Shown piece by piece: positions 5,330 to 9,293 of a stretch of 9,293 bases of DNA (positions are counted from its first letter, which is position 1; every line of letters starts with the position of its first letter). This stretch comes from Planctomycetota bacterium. GTDB lineage: Bacteria > Planctomycetota > PLA2 > JAEUHO01. Where the stretch lies: contig JAPKHB010000136.1 of the NCBI GenBank assembly GCA_026647295.1, positions 1 through 9,293 of the forward strand, given 5' to 3'. The position numbers and the translations under genes are program-made. The notes beneath the pieces are model-generated. The model was not told where the DNA came from, did no database searches, and saw nothing but the letters and a program-made list of their open reading frames with translations.

Positions 5330-7639
5330 ATGCCCGAGGGAGCCTGGGCCCGCGCCGGCCACGGGATCGCCGCGTTCGTGGCGGGGGCGGCGATCCTGGT
5401 GGTCGAATTCGCCGCCGTGCGCCTGCTCGCCCCGGCCTTTGGCCAAAGCGTGCTGGTGTGGAGCGTGGTGATCGGCCTGGTGTTGGTCGCGCTGGCGGTC
5501 GGCTACGCGCTGGGCGGGCGCCTGGGCGAACGCTGCGCGTCGACGCGCCCGCTCTTCCTGGCCTGGCTGCTCGCCGCCCTGTGGATCGCGCTGGCCGCCT
5601 GGCAGGGGGCGGCGCTGTGCCGCGCGCTCCTGCCCCGGGGCCTGCCCACCCCGGGCGGGCTCCCGCTGGGCTTTCGCGGCGGGGCCCTGGCGACGCTGCT
5701 GCTCTTCTGCGCGCCGGCCATGCTGCTCGCCATGACCACGCCCTTCCTCCTGCGGCGCGACGCCGCACGCGGGCGCGAGGGCCGGGCGACGGGGCGGCTG
5801 TACGCGGCCGGGACGCTGGGCAGCCTGACGGGGTGCTGGCTCGCCCCGCTGGTCTGGCTCCAGACGCTGGGCACGGCCCTCACCCTGGCGGTGACGGCCG
5901 CGGCGGTGGGGGGGCTCGGGCTGCTGGGGCTCCTGCTGGCCCGATCCGCGGGTGCGGCGGCGCCGGTCGCCCCCGGTCCGCCCGTGCCGCCTTCGCGGCG
6001 CGTGCTCGCGCTCGCGCTGCTGGCGGGCCTGGCCGTCACGGTGATCGAGTTCGCCGCGCTGCGCCTGATGTCGCCCTGGTTCGGCCAGAGCAATCCGATC
6101 TGGGCCAACGTGATCGGCACCCTCCTGCTCGCGCTGGCGCTGGGAGCGTACGCGGGCGGGCGCCTGGCCGACCGCTGGGGGGGCGACGCGGCGACGGGAC
6201 CCGGTCGCCTGGGCGGCCTGCTGGGCCTGGCGGCCCTTTGGCTGGGGCTTGCGGTGTGGTGCGCCCCGGCGTTGCTCGAGTGGCTGCTGCCCGCGGGGGT
6301 GGGCAGCATGGACCTGCTGCCGGTCGCCTTCCGCGGGAGCCTCGTCGCGACCGTGCTGCTCTTCGGCCCGCCGCTCACGTTGCTCGGGGCCGTGCCCCCG
6401 ATGCTGGTTCGCGCCGCCGCGCGCGGCCATCCGGGGCGCGTCGCGGGCGCCGTCCTGGCGTGGGGCACGGTGGGGGGGCTGCTCGGATGCCTGGGCACGG
6501 CGCCGCTCCTGGTGCCCCTGTTGGGCAGCCGGGGGGCGCTGCTGCTCGCCGCCCTCCTGGCCGCCGCCGGCGCGGCGCTCCTGGGCCTGCCCGCGCGGCG
6601 GGCGCCGCGCGCGGCGCTCCTGGTCGGCGCGGCGGCGGCGCTGCTCGGGCTGGGCTGGCAGGTCGCCGCGCGGCCGGCGCTCCGCCACCACGCCGGGCAG
6701 GTCGAGGAACTCGAGTCGCCGTACCAGACCGTGCGCGTGGTGCGCCAGCGCGTGGGCCTGCAGGTGCCGCCCGAGGACCACGCGCCCGTGCCCGCGCTCC
6801 TGGGCGTGGGCGGCGAGGCCGACACGCTGTTCCTGCGCCACGACGAGGACGCAGAGACCTACCAGAGCCTGCTCCTGGCCGACCCGGAGCGCTCCCGGCG
6901 CTGGCTCACCGGGGGCCGCTACTTCGAGCACCTCGCGCTGGGGGCCTGCTTTGCGGGCCTGGAGGCCCGGGAGCGGACGCTGCGGGTCCTGCTGCTGGGC
7001 TACGCGGGCGGCACGGTGCACCGCACGCTGCGCCAGGTCCTGCCCCCCGATCTGCGGCTGAAGGTGCTCGGGGTGGAGATCGATCCGGGCGTGCTCGAGG
7101 TGGCCCGGCGCCACCTCGCCCACGCCGACCTGGAGGGGCCGGGCCTTCGGCTGGTCACGGGCGAAGACGCCCGCACGGTGGTCAACGCCCTGCCCGAGGA
7201 CGAGCGCTTCGACCTCGTGCTGGTGGACGCCTACGCGCGCACCAACTACCTGCCGTTCCAACTGGCCAGCGTCGAGTTCTTCGCGGCGGCCCGCCGGCAC
7301 CTCGCGCCGGGGGGCTGGGTGGGGGTGAACGTGCTGGGCAACGGCTGGCGCAGCCCGGTGGCCCGGGCCGTCGCGGCCACGATGGGGCGCGCGCTCGGCC
7401 CGACCTACGCCGTGCCGAACCCGAGCTACCCGGGCAACGTGATCCTGTGGGCCGCGCCGGGGGCGAGCCTCGGCCCGCGCCTGCGCGCCGACCTCGAACT
7501 CCACCCCGCGCTGCTTCCGGCCGGACACGCCCTGGAGCGGCTCCTCCTGCGCCACGACCCCGCGCGCGACGGCGGCGTCGTCCTCACCGACGACCGTTCG
7601 CCCTCCGACCGTCTGGCCGACGCGGAGTTGGGCCTGTGA
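5330..7639 (+). CDS. Membrane protein fused to a spermidine-synthase-like SAM-binding domain
   Basis: This is a 769-residue protein starting at an ATG behind GGAGGTG. Residues 1-445 are membrane-embedded, with roughly 12-13 hydrophobic segments, arranged as two copies of one module. EFAAVRLLAPAFGQS (26-40) matches EFAALRLMSPWFGQS (240-254), GGRLGER (62-68) matches GGRLADR (276-282), and GFRGGALATLLLF (114-126) matches AFRGSLVATVLLF (333-345). Residues about 457-769 form a spermidine-synthase-type Rossmann domain: ESPYQTV (462-468), a modified glycine loop LLLGYAGGT (554-562), GVEIDP (581-586, SAM-type ligand), GEDA (611-614), LVLVDAY (629-635) and a terminal LTDDRSPSD (752-760). Canonical aminopropyltransferases have GGGDGG and DxxD at the second and last-but-one sites. 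Here Asp633 is followed by A-Y-A, so true polyamine synthesis is doubtful. NCBI-style names are 'fused MFS/spermidine synthase', but I see no sign of a transporter. It is probably a membrane-tethered group-transfer enzyme of unknown substrate. The next gene overlaps its stop. Confidence 0.88.
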   Translation: MPEGAWARAGHGIAAFVAGAAILVVEFAAVRLLAPAFGQSVLVWSVVIGLVLVALAVGYALGGRLGERCASTRPLFLAWLLAALWIALAAWQGAALCRALLPRGLPTPGGLPLGFRGGALATLLLFCAPAMLLAMTTPFLLRRDAARGREGRATGRLYAAGTLGSLTGCWLAPLVWLQTLGTALTLAVTAAAVGGLGLLGLLLARSAGAAAPVAPGPPVPPSRRVLALALLAGLAVTVIEFAALRLMSPWFGQSNPIWANVIGTLLLALALGAYAGGRLADRWGGDAATGPGRLGGLLGLAALWLGLAVWCAPALLEWLLPAGVGSMDLLPVAFRGSLVATVLLFGPPLTLLGAVPPMLVRAAARGHPGRVAGAVLAWGTVGGLLGCLGTAPLLVPLLGSRGALLLAALLAAAGAALLGLPARRAPRAALLVGAAAALLGLGWQVAARPALRHHAGQVEELESPYQTVRVVRQRVGLQVPPEDHAPVPALLGVGGEADTLFLRHDEDAETYQSLLLADPERSRRWLTGGRYFEHLALGACFAGLEARERTLRVLLLGYAGGTVHRTLRQVLPPDLRLKVLGVEIDPGVLEVARRHLAHADLEGPGLRLVTGEDARTVVNALPEDERFDLVLVDAYARTNYLPFQLASVEFFAAARRHLAPGGWVGVNVLGNGWRSPVARAVAATMGRALGPTYAVPNPSYPGNVILWAAPGASLGPRLRADLELHPALLPAGHALERLLLRHDPARDGGVVLTDDRSPSDRLADAELGL
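7624..7627 (+). promoter_or_regulatory. Ribosome binding site of the orphan anchor gene
   Basis: GGAG within the 3' end of the synthase-like gene, eight bases before the GTG at 7636. It supports that non-ATG start. Confidence 0.5.
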
Positions 7640-8376
7640 CCCGCCCGGGCCGACGGGGGCCGCGGTCGAAACGGGCGGGGCCTTCGGGCGCCGTGCTGGG
7701 GGGGCTCCTCGCGTTCCTCGCGTTCCTGGCGTTCCAGGGGCTCCTGACCCCCGCCCCGGTTGCGGCCGAGGACCTGCCGGAGGCCACGCGCCGCATGGCG
7801 GCGCTCGCCCTGGCCGAGGGGCGTTGGGAAGACCTGGGTCCGATCCTCGGCGGAGCGCACACGGCGGCGCAGCGCTGGCCGCTGCTCGTCGCCCGGGGCT
7901 GGTGGCGCCTCGGAGACGCCGCCCCGCCCGCCGCGCCGGAGCCGGACGACGCGCTCGACGCGCTCACGGCCCGCCGGCTCGCCTGGCTGGCCGCCGGCGG
8001 GCGCGAGCCCTATCCCATCCCCGGACCGAACGAACGCGAGCCCTGGCCCGTGCTCGCAGCCCTGGTGGCCGACCGCCAGGAACGCGAAGGCCCGGCCCGT
8101 GCCCGGGGGTCGCCGGCCGATCCACTTTCGGACCTGGCCGCCCGGATGGACCCCGAGGCCGAGGCGCGCACGCGCTGGTTCCTCGGCGAGAACCACCGCT
8201 GGCAGATGAGCGTCTCGTACCGCAGCCTTCCGCCCACGCCGGAGGAGGTCGCCGCGCGGGAACGGGCCGAGGAACTCGCCGCCCGAAACGGCTGGCTCGC
8301 GCTGGCGGCATTGGCCGGCCTGCTCCTGGGCGTGGCCCTTTGGCTGTGGCGGGGCGAGCGGGGGGACGCCGGCTAG
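7636..8376 (+). CDS. Orphan exported protein with a C-terminal membrane anchor
   Basis: This 246-residue protein starts at a GTG sharing two bases with the synthase-like gene's TGA stop (GTGA overlap). It has a signal peptide: basic residues 3-13 (R, R, R, K, R), a hydrophobic run 19-37 and a likely cleavage at PVAA|ED after residue 44. The extracytoplasmic part (45-218) starts with helices resembling degenerate helical repeats (LALAEGRWEDLGPILGG, 57-73, and following). It continues with a Pro-rich, disordered-looking middle (95-165) and a last segment with WFLGENHRWQMSVSYRSLPP (181-200). A strong transmembrane helix (219-238) precedes a short charged cytoplasmic tail (RGERGDAG), giving type I topology. 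No enzyme motif and no Cys are seen. I do not recognise a family. Overlap with the membrane synthase-like gene suggests a partner or accessory subunit; that is inference. It is the last gene of the + strand run. Confidence 0.82.
   Translation: MTRPGRRGPRSKRAGPSGAVLGGLLAFLAFLAFQGLLTPAPVAAEDLPEATRRMAALALAEGRWEDLGPILGGAHTAAQRWPLLVARGWWRLGDAAPPAAPEPDDALDALTARRLAWLAAGGREPYPIPGPNEREPWPVLAALVADRQEREGPARARGSPADPLSDLAARMDPEAEARTRWFLGENHRWQMSVSYRSLPPTPEEVAARERAEELAARNGWLALAALAGLLLGVALWLWRGERGDAG
7711..7737 (+). repeat. Three tandem 9-base repeats in a signal peptide
   Basis: GCGTTCCTC, GCGTTCCTG and GCGTTCCAG follow each other directly and encode AFL-AFL-AFQ in the hydrophobic core of the anchor protein's signal peptide. 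Unit changes would keep the frame and only alter the length of the hydrophobic core. Confidence 0.7.
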
Positions 8377-8394
8377 GCCTCCCCGGGCCCCCCA

Positions 8395-8438
8395 CCCCAA
8401 TAACGCAACATAAGGGGGATTATCAGACGTTCTTGGGG
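8395..8438. terminator. 44-base AT-rich imperfect inverted repeat between convergent genes (candidate bidirectional terminator)
   Basis: CCCCAATAACG (8395-8405) is the reverse complement of CGTTCTTGGGG (8428-8438) at ten of eleven positions. Further in, ATAA (8410-8413) pairs with TTAT (8420-8423) around a GGGGGA loop. All arms share one symmetry axis (position sums 16833), with symmetric internal loops of 1x1 and 4x4. It lies 19 bases past the last + strand stop and 62 bases past the minus-strand Smr stop, so it could end transcripts from both sides. There is no T-run after the stem on the + strand. An operator or a mobile-element remnant is an alternative. Confidence 0.5.
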
Positions 8439-8457
8439 GGCCGGATCCGGGCTTCCT

Positions 8458-8482
8458 CCTGGGGCCCTCGGCGCCCCCCAGG
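8458..8482. terminator. GC hairpin, possible terminator of the minus-strand genes
   Basis: CCTGGGG (8458-8464) pairs with CCCCAGG (8476-8482); alternatively C8465 pairs with G8473 with two C bases bulged. The stem lies 18 bases past the Smr stop on the minus strand. No T-run follows in either direction, so it is only a structural candidate. Confidence 0.35.
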
Positions 8483-8499
8483 GCCTTCGGATCCCCGGG

Positions 8500-8811
8500 T
8501 CAGGCCGGCTCGAGGTCGACCCGCAGCGCGCCGTCCCCGCCGCCGACGAGGGACTCGGTGCAGAAGGTGCGCACGAGCCCCTCCCGGCGCAGGGCCTCCA
8601 GCGTGCGCCGGGCCTGCGGCGCGACGATGGGCGCCGCCTTGGAGTGCAGGCCCTTGCCGGTCACGATGCGCAGCCGGCGGTCCCCGCGCCGGTGCGCGGC
8701 GCGCACGAAGGCCTCGACCTCGCGCTTTACCGCCCCGGCGGTGAGGCCGGGGCGGCCGTGGAAGTCCAGCGTCGCGTCGGGGCTCCCGAAGGCGGCGTAG
8801 CGGTTGGGCAC
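8500..8811 (-). CDS. Smr (small MutS-related) domain protein
   Basis: This 103-residue protein is essentially one Smr domain. It has LDFHGR (15-20, the family's LDxHG motif), a helix AVKREVEAFVRAAHRRG (27-43), RIVTGKGLHS (48-57, the second motif, where many members have HGxG) and the closing GGDGALRVDL (91-100). Stand-alone Smr domains are structure-specific or RNA-directed endonucleases in characterised cases, acting in DNA recombination/repair or RNA turnover in the cytoplasm. Which of these applies here cannot be told. The start is GTG at 8811: no ATG, GTG or TTG was found in frame back to the vWA gene's 3' end. A GGGAG (8822-8826) sits ten bases upstream. It lies 14 bases after the vWA gene's stop, so the two are probably cotranscribed, though a functional link is not evident. 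Confidence 0.9.
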   Translation of the reverse strand: MPNRYAAFGSPDATLDFHGRPGLTAGAVKREVEAFVRAAHRRGDRRLRIVTGKGLHSKAAPIVAPQARRTLEALRREGLVRTFCTESLVGGGDGALRVDLEPA

Positions 8812-8821
8812 GCCCCGTGCG

Positions 8822-8826
8822 CTCCC
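8822..8826 (-). promoter_or_regulatory. Ribosome binding site of the Smr gene
   Basis: On the minus strand GGGAG overlaps the vWA gene's TAG stop and ends ten bases before the GTG start. Spacing is slightly long, so this is a moderate call. Confidence 0.4.
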
Positions 8827-9293
8827 TACCGGGCGATGTACTGGCCGTCGCCGATGCGGGCCAGTTCCTTCAGGAACTCGGCGTCGTGGTCCGCGCCCAC
8901 GCCGATGGCGTGGATGCGCAGGCGGGCCCGGCGGTTGAGTTCGCGCACGCGCTCGAGGATCGCCTGCGGGTCCTGGAAGCGGCCGGCGGTGGGCTTGCCG
9001 TCGGTCATGAAGAAGACCGTGTCGAGCGCCGGGCGGGGGCCCGCGCCCGCGGCCATCTCGAAGCCCAGTTCGAGCGAGTCGGAGAGGTTCGTCCCCCCCA
9101 CCGCGATCTGCTCCTTCACCCGCTCCTCGAGCATCTTCTTGGTGCGCGCGTCGGCCGTCTGGATGCGGGGCTGCCAGGGCAGGACGGCGTGGTTGAAGAA
9201 GATGACGTTGAACTGCGCGGTCGGGGCCAGCAGGTGTACGGCGCCGATCAGTTCCTGCCGGGCCACCTCGAGCTTGGTGCGCTTGGCGTCGGC
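8826..9293 (-). CDS. von Willebrand factor A (vWA) domain protein, C-terminal part
   Basis: The frame is open to the right window edge, and the 155 visible residues are the C-terminal part of a vWA domain. KRTKLEVARQEL (4-15) is the helix that normally follows the MIDAS DxSxS strand, so that motif lies just outside the window. The next strand is FNVIFFNH (28-35). The two later metal-site motifs are present: GGTNLSDSL (66-74, Thr68) and FFMTDGKPT (94-102, Asp98). IHAIGVG and a final GDGQYIAR complete the fold. vWA domains bind proteins through a coordinated metal. The sequence style is common in exported proteins of Planctomycetota, but any N-terminal signal or partner domain is unseen. The GTG at 9266 is an internal valine, not the start, because vWA-like sequence continues upstream. 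The Smr gene follows 14 bases downstream. Confidence 0.9.
   Translation of the reverse strand, partial: ADAKRTKLEVARQELIGAVHLLAPTAQFNVIFFNHAVLPWQPRIQTADARTKKMLEERVKEQIAVGGTNLSDSLELGFEMAAGAGPRPALDTVFFMTDGKPTAGRFQDPQAILERVRELNRRARLRIHAIGVGADHDAEFLKELARIGDGQYIAR

Noticed and set aside
5330..6670. Calling the membrane half of the synthase-like protein an MFS transporter
   Set aside because: No MFS signature was seen. The repeated EFAAxRLxxPxFGQS pattern is that of the membrane part of fused synthases, so transport would be a guess from the database nickname.
2348..7555. A stop-free stretch of about 5.2 kb on the minus strand, which would encode a 1735-residue protein
   Set aside because: It lies antisense to three well-supported genes. 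Its translation is low-complexity (Arg, Gln, Gly, Ala, His) with no domain. Long antisense open frames are expected where third codon positions are nearly all G or C.
3796..7635. Open + strand frame upstream of the orphan anchor gene that would add over 1200 residues to its N-terminus
   Set aside because: It overlaps the hydrolase-like and synthase-like genes in another frame and reads as Arg/Gly/Pro/Ala-rich filler. Real-looking sequence with a signal peptide begins only at the GTG at 7636.
7698..7704. Runs of seven G (also near 1083, 5304, 6177 and 6472) as phase-variable tracts
   Set aside because: Such runs recur through the window as expected from composition. All but one lie in intact reading frames, and there is no sign of an off-frame variant.
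8399..8432. AT-rich patch as an integron attC site, DnaA-box origin or promoter
   Set aside because: The core sequences do not fit attC (RYYYAAC/GTTRRRY), TTATCAGAC is too far from a DnaA box, and GATAAT on the minus strand has no -35 element at the right distance.
1..9293. tRNA, rRNA, CRISPR array, insertion sequence or attachment site
   Set aside because: I saw no regularly spaced repeats, transposase or recombinase motifs, or tRNA-like cloverleaf in the three short gaps, and the rest is coding.

Overview
This is a very GC-rich window (clearly above 70% by eye; not counted) in which almost every base is coding. Six genes lie head to tail on the + strand (1-8376). They converge on two minus-strand genes (8500 to the right edge). 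Frequent secreted TPR proteins, large envelope proteins of unknown function, a multiheme cytochrome and a vWA protein of this style suggest a high-GC Planctomycetota lineage. Myxococcota or another deep-branching lineage remains possible; there is no rRNA, tRNA or marker gene to settle it.

Layout. (1) 2-1048 is the C-terminal part of a multiheme c-type cytochrome, with five CxxCH sites visible, cut by the left edge. (2) 1045-1830 is a small predicted lipoprotein with a helical, HEAT-like body. (3) 1823-3415 is an exported TPR protein. Genes 1-3 overlap at their stop/start codons and are probably translationally coupled. After a 99-base gap comes (4) 3515-5257, an exported protein with an alpha/beta-hydrolase-like core whose GxSxG serine position is occupied by Asp. 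After a 72-base gap comes (5) 5330-7639, a 769-residue membrane protein in which two copies of a polytopic membrane module precede a spermidine-synthase-like SAM-binding domain. (6) 7636-8376 overlaps it and encodes a signal-peptide plus C-terminal-anchor protein of unknown family. The 123-base gap 8377-8499 holds a 44-base imperfect inverted repeat in a conspicuously AT-rich patch, and further GC hairpins; these are candidate bidirectional terminators. On the minus strand are a vWA-domain protein (8826-9293, cut by the right edge) and, downstream of it, a 103-residue Smr-domain protein (8500-8811).

How the genes may work together. All six + strand products are predicted to be exported, lipid-anchored or membrane-embedded (the cytochrome's export is inferred from its c-type hemes). 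The set looks like one cell-envelope module: a periplasmic electron carrier, two helical-repeat scaffold-like proteins, a probable pseudo-hydrolase, a membrane-tethered SAM-dependent group-transfer enzyme and an orphan anchor protein. I do not recognise this combination as a named system. The shared pathway is inference; the gene order, overlaps and motifs are seen directly.
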